DNA of 64,000 nt from Strongylocentrotus droebachiensis (Eukaryota; Echinodermata; Echinoidea; Camarodonta; Strongylocentrotidae). The position numbers were made by a program, and so were the translations under genes. The notes beneath the pieces are model-generated. The model ran no database searches and was not told where the DNA came from. It was given only the letters and a program-made list of their open reading frames with translations. The stretch covers positions 1-64,000 of the forward strand of contig JAVYIG010009882.1 of NCBI GenBank assembly GCA_035222895.1, given 5' to 3'. This document shows positions 1 to 10,568 of the stretch, piece after piece. The stretch's first letter is position 1, and the number at the start of each line of letters is the position of its first letter.

Positions 1-1099
1 AATAAACCAAGTAACCTTCAGGCATCCATACACCTGATTTGAGTTTACACTGTATACATATAAACCTTGCATGAATTAACTAAAAGGTTGCAGGCTAAGT
101 ACGTTTTGCTTACCGGTACTCCATTATATAGCCACATAGTCTTGTGTCAATGTTTCAGGGATATTTTTAACAAGGAAATTTGACATTTTCATTGTTTTGT
201 GGATGATATTTTCATCCAGTTCTAAACATGCAATGACAATATGTACATGTAAATAATAATAATATGATGAAGTGACTTTTGTTTATAAATTTGAACCAGA
301 GTAGAGTGTTGTAAACATACATTTAGGTCTACCAGAGTAAAACATGACCATTAATTGGAGAGCCTTTGAGCAAGGCTGTATTGATCTCCGGTAAGGGATG
401 GGTAGAATGGGGTAACAACGTCAGTCGCCGAGAGCAGAAATTACATCAAGCGTTATAAATAACCCAGCTGCATAATTTCCTCTCGTGTGTGATGCCTGTA
501 GCCTCGTCCATGTATGATATTTGATGCGATGTCATTTTGGTGTGTGTGCGTCGTCGTGGTGTGTAGGGTTCTCTTATGCTAGGTACTGCTGCATGGATTT
601 TTATTACATGTTTATCTTCTTGATAGCTTTGAGTCATGTGATACATTATTTTTCAATCTTAAGGGTCATAATGGGTTTAATGTTATTCATTGTGAGTCTT
701 ATTTTGTACTTATCATTTCCAATACTACTTCAATACATCTAAAATGAATTAAAATGTATAGTGACTAAGCCAATATTTTGTTTTCATTTGGGTCAGGTAC
801 TCTGCCCATTTACATAATATGGGAAAAATTCTTTGTTAAGAAATTTATTTTGAATATTTGCCTTTTGCTTTTTATTTTTCAAATTGTGTTATTCATTTTA
901 ACGGCTATTTGATCAGCTGAAAATGAGTAATGACATTTGAATCCTGGTATCAATTTCATGTCAACAAGGGAGTAGATGGTAGGTGATCGCTTTGTTTTGA
1001 ATCGCTGTTATCTTCAATCAATAGTCATTTATCAATTATTACCAACAAAATATGATAGGCTAGGATTAAACAAACAGCTGAGCGTCTGCGAGTTTCCAA

Positions 1100-1431
1100 A
1101 ATAGGCCTGTCTTCATCAGCTCGAGATTGCCAAATAGCCCGCTATTTCTGATTTGGGAAATAATCCAGAAGTTACAAATTGCGTCTTCATCAGCTCGAGA
1201 TGCGAGTCTTCGGGATAGTGAAGACGCACCGGACAAATAGCGGGATATTTTGCCAAATAGTAGGATATTTTGCAAACTATCCCAATATATCTTGGGATGA
1301 TTATCCTGACCAAATCCCGCTAATTGCAACTTCGGGCTGATGAAGTCGCAAACTAACTGGATAATTTGCGATCGGGATAGTTGAAATAGCGGGATATTTG
1401 GCAATCTTGAGCTGATGATGACAGGCCTATT
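1100..1431. mobile_element. MITE-like foldback element, ~46-bp terminal inverted repeats
   Basis: The left end starts AATAGGCCTGTCTTCATCAG and runs to ...CCCGCTATTTC. The right end is its inverse, GAAATAGCGGG... to ...GACAGGCCTATT, with only about three mismatches over roughly 48 bp. Inside are several further short direct and inverted copies of 'AAATAGCGGGATATTTTG' and 'CTTCATCAGCTCGAGAT', so the element could fold into a branched hairpin. There is no coding capacity and I could not fix a target-site duplication. It is probably a non-autonomous DNA transposon (MITE); the superfamily is unknown. Confidence 0.7.
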
Positions 1432-1951
1432 GTTGGCCTTTTTGTGAGAGTCGTTCAACTTAGCAAGCTCTTACTGTCGTCTCTGCCAGTAAACACAAAC
1501 CTTTAGACTTTGTTTAACGTCAAAATATAGAACAAGTGAGCAGGGAATATTTGTTACCGTTACAGTCTAGTTTTCAAATATTTAATCTTAGATTCCATAA
1601 TGTTTTTCTTCTTTTAGCTTTTTATTAGTACTTTTTATGGCAAAGCCTTAATTATGGTATAACATCTGAACTACTATCTGCTGAGACAGAGAGACGTAAG
1701 GTCATTTATTCTTTTTATTCAACAAAGAGGGACATTTAAGACTCTTCAAGCACTCATCTGGAAGACAGAATGTTTCTGAAGGGTATATTTCTTAGCAACT
1801 GATTTTGTCATTGTTGATGTTTTTTTTTCTTCTATTTAATTTTGATGTTTTTGCTACTCTCCCCCATATGGATGTACTGTACATGTATCATACTCATATA
1901 TATCAGACCTCTCCAATACATGCATAATTTCTCTGTAAAAGTGAGACTTGA

Positions 1952-1982
1952 TTTTTTTTTTTTTTTTGGGGGGGGGGGGGGG
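1952..1982 (+). repeat. T16 followed directly by G15 homopolymer tract
   Basis: Sixteen T (1952-1967) run straight into fifteen G (1968-1982). It is one of at least thirteen G or C runs of ten or more in the window. It is prone to sequencing error and possibly quadruplex-forming. Confidence 0.9.
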
Positions 1983-2129
1983 AGGGGCGCTGGTTGTTTA
2001 TTTTTGTTAATTTTTTCTGCTTTTTAATTTTGTATTTGTTTTAATTTTAGTTGCTATTTTGTATTTTTTTACTTTCACTGACTTGAAATTTATTACAATG
2101 AATATTTTTCTGTTTGTTTTTCTTTACAG

Positions 2130-2202
2130 ATAGAGAATATTGAAAAATGTCTAGGATGTCTAAACTCTAAAGGAGTATCAACTGATGGTCTTTTAGCCAG
2201 AG
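2130..2202 (+). CDS. NAV: Neuron navigator exon: penultimate part of the CH domain
   Basis: A 73-nt exon between AG (2128-2129) and the donor AG|GTGAGT (2203). It reads in phase 0 as IENIEKCLGCLNSKG followed by VSTDGLLAR, leaving one base (G). Vertebrate NAV2/NAV3 have the equivalent stretch IENIDxCLxFLAAKG...IQGLSAE in the last third of the calponin-homology domain. Neuron navigators are cytoskeleton-associated proteins acting in neurite guidance and cell migration, and the CH domain is the N-terminal module of the long isoforms. The exon joins the next at 2665 to give ...LLAR-D-LHQGNLK. The start codon and most of the CH domain are outside the window. The identification rests on the joined peptide with the next exon, which is hard to explain by chance. 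Confidence 0.9.
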
Positions 2203-2664
2203 GTGAGTGTTGTTTTTTTCCTATTATTTTTTGGGCGGAGGGTGAGGGGGGGGGGGGGGGTTATTTGATCTGATAATATTTTTAAAGCAGTATTCTTATT
2301 TTCACGAAATCACTGATCTTGGTATTGAAGTAATGCAGTAATGGAACTATTGAATCCAATTGTGTTATGTATTTTGTTATCACCATCATATGATCTGCTA
2401 TATTCTTCTCTTTTTTAATAGTAAAAATTACATTCTCCCATTTTTAATACATGTGTTCAGTTTACTGTAGCTATCTTTATACAAACAATCACACTATACG
2501 TTCATCTCATAAGTCCAAACTTTGGTTTTATTTACATCAAAAGATGAAGGATTACTGCTTAGGTTTCTTGGGAATGGTTGTTCATCGTATGGAATAACAA
2601 CATTTCTGAAAACAACACCTATTCCCACCTATTCCATTCCATGTCGTGTTTCTTTCCAACTCAG
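2203..2664 (+). other. NAV intron (462 bp)
   Basis: It begins GTGAGT and ends TTTCCAACTCAG. It contains a G15 run (2246-2260) and no other recognisable feature. Confidence 0.85.
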
Positions 2665-2828
2665 ATCTACATCAAGGTAACCTCAAGTCAGTCTTGGGAC
2701 TCTTCTTCTCCTTGTCACGCTACAAGCAACTCCTCCAGCAGGAGGATCAGGAAAGGCGCAAGAAAGCTGCTGCAGGAGGCGGGAACACGGTTGCCCAGCA
2801 ACGAGCGCAGAATGCAAAACATGCACAG
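2665..2828 (+). CDS. NAV: Neuron navigator exon: end of CH domain and start of linker
   Basis: A 164-nt exon from ...CTCAG|ATCTAC to GCACAG|GTGAGG. With the one base carried over from the previous exon it reads D-LHQ-GNLKSVLGLFFSLSRYKQ, then a Gln/Arg/Lys/Ala-rich tail ending NAKHAQ, and closes in phase 0. The GNLK(S/A)(V/I)LGLFFSLSRYKQ block is the final helix of the CH domain in vertebrate NAV2 and NAV3 and is the clearest diagnostic of the family in the window. In vertebrates it is likewise followed by a Gln-rich linker. Open reading continues upstream of the acceptor by chance, but the splice phase and homology place the exon start at 2665. Confidence 0.95.
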
Positions 2829-3339
2829 GTGAGGCGAGAAGACAACGTTTGATTCTCTCCATCTCGACCTCTCTAAAGGTTCCTTACCTGTGATGTATAA
2901 ATAACAAGTTGCATAAATTCTGTACACCATGTAAACATGATTGAGTTATGTGCCTAGTACTGTAGTAGTGTACTGTAGGTTATAGGTTATTGCCCCAAAT
3001 ATATAGCTCAGATTGCAAACAGGTTCACAGTTAGCACATCATTACTTTACTGTATTTAAGATATATACCAAGGCATACAGATATACATGTACAGTATATA
3101 TATTTATATCTGTATCTGTTGAGTTATACAGTAAGTTTTGTTATAATAGCAGATTGTTAGTAAGTATAAAGTAAACCTGATCTCTTCTTTCGCTCTCATT
3201 CTCTCCCTTTAATTGATTGGTATACATGTATAACTTTTTTCAAATTCTACATAATGTGACATTAATATCATTGGATCATGTGGCCCTTGCCTTTGGAAAA
3301 CAGAGACTAGCTATCTCTTTAATTAAAAACAAATAAGTA

Positions 3340-4920
3340 ATATAAATTAGATTTTATGTAACTAAATGCTCTGCCTAATATCCCTAGTCATCAAACTATA
3401 TCTTGTGGGGTCCCTCAGGGGTCCCTTCTTGGCCCCCTTCTTTTTATATTATATATTAATGATTTTTATCTTTCATCTGATATACTATCTTTCATATTTT
3501 TTGCAGATGATTCAAGTGTATTTTTTTCTCATAAAAACCCTGAAGTTTTATTAGATACAGTTAATATTGAATTAAAAAAAGTTATTTTGTGGATTCATGC
3601 AAATAAGTTGTCCTTGAATCTTCAAAAGACAAACTATATGTTTTTTAGTAACTCCCTAAAGGATGTACCTGGAAATGTTTTTTTTGATGATGTTAATGTT
3701 GTGAGAGTAACTTCCACCAAGTTTCTTGGGCTACATATTGATGAGAAGCTGTCTTGGGCATCTCATTGTACTAATATTTGTAAAGTCCTGTCTAGAAATA
3801 CTGGTGTAATTTATAAATTAAGTTCTTTTGTCCCACAAGAAATTTTGCTTATTTTGTATTCTACTTTAATTTTGCCTTATCTCAATTATGGAGTGCTGGC
3901 ATGGGGGAAGTCATTGAAAACACAATTAGATAAGATTTGTGTTGCCCAAAAGAGGGTGGTTAGAGTTGTTTTTAATGCGAGCTATCGTGCTCATACTAAT
4001 GTTTTGTTCTACAGTAATAAGCTATTGAAGGTTGAAGACATTTACTTTATACAGTTAGGCGCAATTATGTATGGTTTTGAAAATGGTACTCTCCCAAATG
4101 TGTTAATACAAATATTTCGAAAGAACAATCAAATTCATAGCTATAATACAAGGCAGGCAACTGCACTTCATATTCCACGTGTAAGAACTGCTTTTGCTCT
4201 GAAGACGCTGGCTTGTACTGGTCCCAAGTTTTGGAACTCACTCCCTATCAATGTAACTAGATCTGTCAGTGTCTTTGGTTTTAAACGCAAATTGAAATTA
4301 CATTTATTGAGTAACTATGTCGACAATTAACGTAAAAATTATATCACCAGAAATGATATTAGGAAATAATTTATCAATTGTTATTGATAACGTGCATTAT
4401 CTTTTTGTTTTTGTTATGTTTGATTATTCAATATAAATGTCAGCATTTCACATTCTCTCACCCCCCCCCCCCTCCTCTCTTCTATTTTTTCTTTTTCTTT
4501 ACACCTAATACCATTTTCCCCTATATACATATAATTTCTTCTTTCTCTGTTTTTTTCTCTGTTTTGTTGTTTTTCTCGTTCCAGTTTGCTTTTTTCCTCT
4601 TGATCCCTTTGTATATATTTTCATCCTCTCCTTTTCACATTTCAAGCTATCCCTTTTGTAAATATTTCCCCCATATTTAATCATGTGTAGTTTTTGATAA
4701 CTTTGAAATTTTTTAAAAGTGAAACATTAATGGATTATGTTATATGGGGACCTTGCTCTTACAAGCCCAGCTTTTCTAAGGTCTCCACTTTCTTTCATTT
4801 GGATTATATATCGACTTAAAATTGCACTTAAATTGTTTTTTTCTTATGCTGTTTTTTGTTCTATTATTATATGTAAAAATGTTGTGAAAGAAAGAAATAA
4901 AATGAACCTTGAACCTTGAT
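3340..4920 (+). mobile_element. 5'-truncated non-LTR retrotransposon (LINE), CR1/L2/Jockey-like
   Basis: It comprises the end of a reverse transcriptase ORF (3362-4330), about 590 bp of 3' UTR that includes a C12 run (4461-4472), and a terminus of AATAAAATGAACCTTGAACC followed by TTGA, i.e. about two copies of a 7-bp 'ACCTTGA' repeat. Short 3' tandem repeats in place of a long poly-A tail are typical of CR1/L2/Crack-type LINEs. The 5' boundary is uncertain within about 60 bp because the element is truncated inside the RT domain. It is inserted in the same orientation as the NAV gene. No target-site duplication was identified. Confidence 0.85.
3362..4330 (+). CDS. LINE reverse transcriptase, C-terminal fragment
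   Basis: An open frame of 322 codons with no internal stop, preceded by TAA at 3359 and ended by TAA at 4328. It carries the RT motif GVPQGSLLGPLLFILYIND (from 3407) and the catalytic box FADD (3500-3511). The thumb and C-terminal region follow, including 'STKFLGLHIDEKLSWASH', 'PYLNYGVLAWGKS' and the end motif 'YNTRQA...GPKFWNSLP...FKRKLKLHLL'. That order matches the distal half of RT in CR1/L2/Daphne/Jockey-group LINEs. The endonuclease and the fingers of the RT are missing, so it is a dead 5'-truncated copy. The frame is still uninterrupted, which points to a fairly recent insertion. Nothing suggests host use. Confidence 0.9.
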   Translation, partial: LNALPNIPSHQTISCGVPQGSLLGPLLFILYINDFYLSSDILSFIFFADDSSVFFSHKNPEVLLDTVNIELKKVILWIHANKLSLNLQKTNYMFFSNSLKDVPGNVFFDDVNVVRVTSTKFLGLHIDEKLSWASHCTNICKVLSRNTGVIYKLSSFVPQEILLILYSTLILPYLNYGVLAWGKSLKTQLDKICVAQKRVVRVVFNASYRAHTNVLFYSNKLLKVEDIYFIQLGAIMYGFENGTLPNVLIQIFRKNNQIHSYNTRQATALHIPRVRTAFALKTLACTGPKFWNSLPINVTRSVSVFGFKRKLKLHLLSNYVDN

Positions 4921-5084
4921 ACAGGATTGGCAAGTTCAGTTTTGCTCGAGAAATATAGCTACCAATAAAGAAACTCTAATTTTGTAAGAAATGTTCAGAC
5001 TTCAAAATGATGATAAAGTCCTAGGCTCTTGTGCCTTGACTAGCATCCCTCTTCCATCCTACCACCACCATGTTCCCTGTACAT

Positions 5085-5592
5085 GGGGGTGTTTCACAAA
5101 GATCTCATGTTGAACTGAACTCTACAGTAAGTTGGACTTAAATATTATGGAAAGCCATTAGCATCCTTACAAATATTTTGTAAAAGTTATTTCAAAAGGC
5201 TTGAAAGGTTGATTCAAATCATTCATATTTTCTATTATCATGGGAGATTTCATGTTCTTGATGTGGAATTTATGAAAAGTATAAAATACTAGAATGTTTG
5301 CTTTTGAATGTATTTTATTTTTAGACTACAAATGGCTCTCCATAACTTGTAAGTCCAACTCAAAGTTAAGTTTGACTTAAAGCCCCACTGCACTACTTGT
5401 AGCTTCTTGCGCCCTCTATATAACAAACAATGCCTAATCGGTGACCATTGGTCCCCCATGATCCTCTTTTTCTTACGTTATTTGAGAGCTGAGTTGATGA
5501 GATAACCACCTGGCTAGAGACCTTGCAGGGTGGTCTAATCCCTCCTTTACACTAGTACAGATGGCCTTTAATATCTTTGTGAAACACTCCCC
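5085..5592. mobile_element. MITE with GGGGTGTTTCACAAAGAT termini, carrying another repeat
   Basis: The left end GGGGGTGTTTCACAAAGAT (5085-5103) and the right end ATCTTTGTGAAACACTCCCC (to 5592) are inverted copies. An inner inverted pair is also visible: AAGTTGGACTTAAATATTATGG near 5140 and CCATAACTTGTAAGTCCAAC near 5340. A 187-bp repeat found elsewhere in the window (5376-5562) lies close to the right end and looks like a later insertion. The same termini occur at 9322-9594 and 60983-61129. There is no coding capacity. Confidence 0.7.
5376..5562 (-). repeat. 187-bp interspersed repeat, copy 1 (minus orientation)
   Basis: Read on the minus strand it matches 10970-11156 end to end (ATCTGTACTAG... 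to ...GGCTTTAAG), with shared blocks such as GGTTATCTCATCAACTCAGC and GGACCAATGGTCACCGATTA. Both copies are 187 bp. I estimate about 85% identity by eye. It could be a SINE or MITE. No A/B box or clear terminal repeat was seen. Confidence 0.8.
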
Positions 5593-6879
5593 AGGTGTTA
5601 TATGTATTTGCTGACTAGACCAAGGTGCACTGAAGTCAAGTATAAGATGAATATAAAAGGTTTTGGGTGAATAGGTCAGCTCAGTACACAGCTTAGTATC
5701 AGTTCTTATATTGACTGTGTGGGATAAAGGTGTTATTTCCTTGTTGACAAACAAACAAAGAAATCACTAAATATATGGTCATTTCAGGGCAATTTGTTAA
5801 CATTAAATGTCATTCCTGGTTCACGGTAAACAAGGAAGACATGACAATGATATATAGTCCTGTAAACCTTGGGAATCGAGCTATCACATGCTATATGGCT
5901 GCATGGAGCTCTTTATGAAGTCAAGTTTTTACATCACAGGGTCTTCAGAGGTATACTTTGTAGAGATTGAACATTGAGTATCTATACGTCTTCCACACAA
6001 TGTTTTCTGCTAAGCTTCCCTTTGTGGATTAGTAGGCATACTTGGGATATGCTACTGTCTTTAAGATTTTCCTTCTTGCTCTTGTGTAAATTCTGAAAAG
6101 GTAAGATTTGATAATCTATACTTGAAACAAAAACAATTATAAAGCTATTCATTATTGTTGGTGCATGATTTTTTTTTGGGGGGAGGGGTGGAATGAGGAA
6201 ATAAAAAATAATTAAGAAATGATGCATATTTATAAATTAGAAGAAGCATCAAAACTCTTTTTAAAGCTTGTATACATGTATTTGTGTACATATGATGTAT
6301 ATCCTGGAAAGGTAGGACACCATTCTATGTTGTTGTTATTGTTGCTTCTCAGGAAAGAAAAGATAAGGGAGGAAGAGGAAATAGAAGATAGTTGAGAACC
6401 ATGGGGAGAAACAGGAAAAGGTTTTGTACAGGTGTGCTTCCCGGGGTAAATCTATTCTTAGAGGAAGCTATATCAGTTATGTATATACAGGTATTGAATA
6501 CAGTATTAGGGTAGTACAGAATATTGCTAAAATGTGTGATAGCAGGTATGAAGAAGTGTACAACAGGTGTCAGTGAGGATGAACTTTCAAATATATATTA
6601 TTTTTTAAATGTGAGCTTGTAGGTCACTATTCTTTTTCATGAGTAATTAAGAGCTACCACTTTGTCTATTGAGAGCTGGAAGGGCATTGAATCTGTGCAA
6701 AGTGAAAAGAGTTAACATCATTCAGCCTCTCAGCACAAGATTTTGTTCATAGGAATGAGCTAATTCTAAACTTTCAAAATTTTATTTTGGCGTTTACTAC
6801 TACATAAAATCATTGCTTGACTTTCATAGTTTTGATACAAGTTATTCTCATACAATATTTCTCTCTTCCTATGTATCAG

Positions 6880-7996
6880 CCTCCTCCACCGCCACGTCCA
6901 AACGGTCACTCCAAGCCCTCGTCGGCCCAACTAAGAGTAACAGGTGCCCGTCTTGCGGTCAGACCTCAGGCCACGGTCAATGGAACTTCATTGTCCTTTG
7001 GGGAACCATCATCGATCAACTCATCAACCCAAAGCTTGTCAGTTGCCTCAAACTCACCCAGAACTCAAGGACGAGCTATACCCAATGGGACAAGTCGAGC
7101 CAATGGAAACAATAACAACATAGCAGGACAAGCAGCATCAAGGATTAATGGCTCGTATCAAGGAATTAACAAGTCCTCTCAGAACTTGACCAGTGGTGTT
7201 CAGAAACAGACTGAACGACAAGTCCACGTTGGGGCAAGTAACGGCGTAACGCAACAGGCGAAGGTCGCCCCAAATCAGTCAGTCAGACGCGTCGCACAGA
7301 GTGGTGCAAGTAAAGGTAGAGAGGCACAGAGTACGGGAAGAGCGGCGCAGAGTTCAGGACGAGCAGCCTCACGGTCGCAGTCTCCTCCTTCACATGTCCC
7401 TTTGAACGGGGCTAGTAATCCAAGCAGAGGTCGAGCAACGCAGGAAAGAGAATCGACCCGTAGCACCAACCAACAAAAGTCAGGACGGGTCACGCCCAAT
7501 CCGCATACATCAGGGCGCTCAACTCCCAACCCTCACACACAGCTCGGGCAACCTGCCCTCAACGGATCTAGAAACACTGTAAGTGTCGATCAACAAAAGT
7601 CAGGACGGGTCACGCCCAATCCGCACACGTCAGGGCGCTCCACTCCCAACCCGCACACACAGCTCGGGCAACCTGCCCTCAACGGATCTAGGAACACTGT
7701 AAACGTCGATCAGCGCCGAACAGCGGGGCAAGGCCCGAAGCAACGTTCATTATCGCCCAGCGAACAAGCTGCTTCGAAACCAACCAACCACAGTACAGTC
7801 AGTAGCTCAAGCAGCCACGGGGCAAGAAGTCAGAGCGGGGCTAGTAGCTCCGGCTACCATCACTCATCTGGGCGTTCGTCCGGTGGGTCAGTGACCAGTA
7901 TGCCCAAGCCTCAGACAAGGCCAAGCCATGGGGCTACGAGTACTGCGGGGGTTGTACGGCGGCAGCCCCCAGCCGGCTCATCCTCACAAAACTCAG
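6880..7996 (+). CDS. NAV: Neuron navigator exon: Ser/Pro/Gln-rich disordered linker
   Basis: A 1,117-nt exon from TATCAG|CCTCCT to AACTCAG|GTAAGG, phase 0 in and phase 1 out, encoding 372 residues. It opens PPPPPRPNGHSKP and continues as low-complexity sequence rich in Ser, Gly, Gln, Asn, Thr and Arg, with no predicted fold. This is the region between the CH domain and the basic central region, which is disordered and poorly conserved in NAV proteins. It contains a tandem 40-residue duplication (7471-7710) with TPNPHT motifs. The exon is GC-richer than the surrounding introns. The open frame extends about 63 bp upstream of the acceptor to an ATG, but phase and the splice site argue that translation enters by splicing. 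An alternative first exon starting at that ATG cannot be excluded. Confidence 0.88.
7471..7710 (+). repeat. 120-bp in-frame tandem coding duplication in NAV
   Basis: 7471-7590 and 7591-7710 are 40-codon copies. They differ at seven bases: five are synonymous third-position changes and two fall in one codon (Ser to Asn). Each copy itself holds two 10-residue subrepeats, SGRVTPNPHT and SGRSTPNPHT. Confidence 0.95.
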
Positions 7997-8670
7997 GTAA
8001 GGACAGAAGGCATGTGGTCTTTGAAACATCTTCTAGAAAGAAAAGTAATGTTTGGCTGCATGTAGGCAAGACTGTTGAATTGGCAGAGAATCAATCTTAG
8101 TGACATGTATGAATGCATGAAATTCAATCTGAGATACACATGTATGTATTTGTGTATGCATTGTTGTGTTATTTTATGTGTTACATAAATGAAAATCAGA
8201 GTTGCATTGGTTGGCCATCAAACGAGTACTTTGGAGACACAAACTGGCACAGTGATGTTGGCAGGTTTGCTTGGAATTAAGAAGTGAAGTTTGACAAGTT
8301 GAGCCGCCAATTCTCTAAACCAGTTAAATAGAATCTATCCTTGTGGATAATCTCATTCTTCCCTGTATCTTTTCTGTCTATAGCTGCAAACTCCTTTATA
8401 TATTTCCTCTCTCATGCCATCATTTCTTTAAACTTGACTGTGTATCCCCCTTTTTTTTAAAGCAGGAGTGACGTATTTCTCTTCAAGTTTATTTCATAAT
8501 GAATCTTCTTTCAGAAGCACTTATGTAGGAACCTACATACCCGTACTTCCATATCTTGAAAATTGAATGCAGTATTCTCCCTGTCTAGAAAAGAAGAAGA
8601 AAACATGTCTTGTTAATTCAAAAGACGTAATTCTTGACAACTTTTATCCTTCTTCACTCGACGTTTGCAG
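7997..8670 (+). other. NAV intron (674 bp)
   Basis: It begins GTAAGG and ends in a good pyrimidine-rich acceptor, CTTCTTCACTCGACGTTTGCAG. No other feature is seen. The open frame of the preceding exon reads on to a stop at 8098, so intron retention would give a truncated protein. Confidence 0.65.
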
Positions 8671-8688
8671 GCAATGTTCGTAGGAAAG
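8671..8688 (+). CDS. NAV: Candidate NAV microexon, 18 nt
   Basis: Eighteen bases, GCAATGTTCGTAGGAAAG, lie between a strong acceptor (TTTGCAG) and a donor AAAG|GTAAAC. Joined to the one base left by the previous exon they read G-N-V-R-R-K and leave one base again, so the exon is phase 1 on both sides and can be included or skipped without changing the frame. That is the usual arrangement of neural microexons. It is supported only by splice signals and phase; there is no homology because it is so short. Confidence 0.5.
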
Positions 8689-10538
8689 GTAAACTGAAAA
8701 ACAAATATACTCTGCGTGTATATACCTCACACTATAGTTTTGTATATTTTTATTTAATCAACAGATATTCAACCTTATTTACAATATAGATTGAATGACT
8801 TATTTTTCACTTCCAACTTTTTTTAATCATGTTCATTTGTTGCCAGTTCAATTTTGCTGATTTTGATCATCACACACTTTTGACATTTTCTTTCCCAGTT
8901 TTTTACATTTGATCATTTCTTCTTCCTTGTATTTTGAATTTTGCATGACGTTTGCAGTGAATCAGAGTCTAAGCAGGAAGTGCACTGTTTGATTGTCCAT
9001 GTGAATTGGTGTTGCTCTATCATTCTAAATCTAAGGAATACATGAAATATTTCTTCTTCTCTTTGCAGCATGTTCTTTTTTAATATTGAGGAGAAGAAAG
9101 ATACACTTAATTTAAGATAATTATAAGGTGTCTTTGTTCAAAGTGCACATGAATATATTTTCACCAAAAATTAAAAAAATGAATTATCCTCTTTAATTTT
9201 CTTTGAAACCTGACAAATATTTAAGACAGTGATTTTGAATATCGGTAAAGATGAGTGAACATGCATTGATGAGCATTAATGCCCTTTTGCAACTAATTCA
9301 AGTATGGAATGAGTAATAAACATGGGGAGTATTTCACAAAGACTAAGATCGCCTCTAAGTTGGACTTAACTATGACAGGCCATTCATGCCACTGGTTGCT
9401 CTCACCATTATGAGCTTTAGATTATCTATTTTCCTTCAATAATGAACTATACAAAATGTAGATTTGTGACCACGATTTATACGTGCCTTGAGAGACCAAT
9501 ACCAGTAAATGGTGAGAGCAGACAGTGGCATGAACAGCCTGCCATAATTAAATCCAACTTAAAGTCGATCTTAGTCTTTGTGAAACACCCCCCTGTGGGA
9601 TATCTTAGACTTAATCATCGCGGGTTGGTTTGCTGTGCCGTGGGCTTTGCATTAATTAACGCTTCTCATTTTCGTAATTGACATTCTTATGTAAAATGAA
9701 ATTGATATCATCGTAGCTTTGGTAAAGCATCAACAGTGATTTTTAAATGGTATGCAAATTACTTTACTACATGTACAATGTATAATATAGTGAAACTTAT
9801 TTATAAAGACCCCACTTAACCCTTTGAGTACTAAGGTTACTCGGCTCCAATGCATACATTTTAAAAATAACAATTCTATTACACAGAGCTAGAACGACAT
9901 TGTTACTATATAGAGCTGGTATTAAAATGCATTATGTTTTTATGTACCTCAACTTACATTCAGATATGTAACAAAAGGAAGCCTTTAATCAACAAATATC
10001 TCTGACTATCGTGTCTTTTGCGTTCCGGATACGTCTTTTTGTGCCTCTACATTTTGCTATAAAGCTACCTAATATGATAAATGCATATTTATCCAATCAT
10101 ATTTAACAGGCTATGGGGCAGGAGGAAATGGTCTGTATTTTTAGATTTTCTGTCTGTAATTGATTCCCTTATAGCTAGCATGCATTGCAGAATACTATGA
10201 GAAACTTTATTCAAGAAAAATGATAATTAATATAGTGCATCCCGTTTGATAATATTTGTCTTTATAAACGGGTGGTCACCAAAGCAGGTTTGACTGAACT
10301 AGATTCATCTAGATTACTAACCTAATCCTAACTTTGCCCAAACCCTATCCTATACCCCTACCCCAACCCTGAATCCATATCAAGATTAAATCTGAGTAGG
10401 ACAGATTTGTGAACTGGTTGTTAGTACCACATCACGTTGCTTGTTTATGCCTGGTTGTGTACTTGCATGGTTTGCGGTGATTAATTGAGAAACATTGAAT
10501 GATACTAACAGTCTCCATTTTTGCTTTACGGAACAAAG
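8689..10538 (+). other. NAV intron (1,850 bp)
   Basis: It contains a foldback MITE at 9322-9594. The rest (8689-9321, 9595-10538) is AT-rich with no recognised feature. If the 18-nt or the 30-nt microexon is not real, this belongs to a longer intron. Confidence 0.5.
9322..9594. mobile_element. Foldback MITE, same family as 5085-5592
   Basis: The left arm (GGGGAGTATTTCACAAAGAC..., then AAGTTGGACTTAACTATGAC, then CACTGGTTGCTCTCACCATT) is matched in inverse order by the right arm (GGTGAGAGCAGACAGTGGCA, GCCATAATTAAATCCAACTT, GTCTTTGTGAAACACCCCCC). Arms of about 95 bp enclose an unpaired loop of about 80 bp, so the whole element can form one long imperfect hairpin. There is no coding capacity. 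Confidence 0.8.
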
Positions 10539-10568
10539 CTACCACTAAACCTGGGAATGGGGCAAAAG
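10539..10568 (+). CDS. NAV: Candidate NAV microexon, 30 nt
   Basis: Thirty bases lie between ...GGAACAAAG and AAAAG|GTAAAT. They read A-TTKPGNGAK when the leading G of the previous exon is added, and are again phase 1 to phase 1. The peptide is basic and Gly/Thr-rich, like its neighbours. The acceptor is weaker than that of the 18-nt microexon because the purines AACAAAG precede the cut, so the call is tentative. Confidence 0.42.

Larger units (their letters stand above)
1..2129 (+). other. NAV gene intron (3' part) with a foldback repeat
   Basis: No coding exon is recognisable here. The stretch ends in a usable 3' splice site (TTTTTCTTTACAG, AG at 2128-2129). It holds a 332-bp foldback element (1100-1431) and a T16/G15 homopolymer junction (1952-1982), annotated separately. 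The rest looks like plain AT-rich intron. The exons encoding the start of the CH domain must lie upstream of the window. Confidence 0.7.
2829..6879 (+). other. NAV intron (4,051 bp) with LINE and MITE insertions
   Basis: It begins GTGAGG and ends TTCCTATGTATCAG. It contains a 5'-truncated LINE (about 3340-4920), a MITE (5085-5592) and, inside that, a 187-bp repeat (5376-5562). The intervals 2829-3340, 4921-5084 and 5593-6879 hold only AT-rich sequence and short poly-T/G runs, with no exon candidate. Confidence 0.85.
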
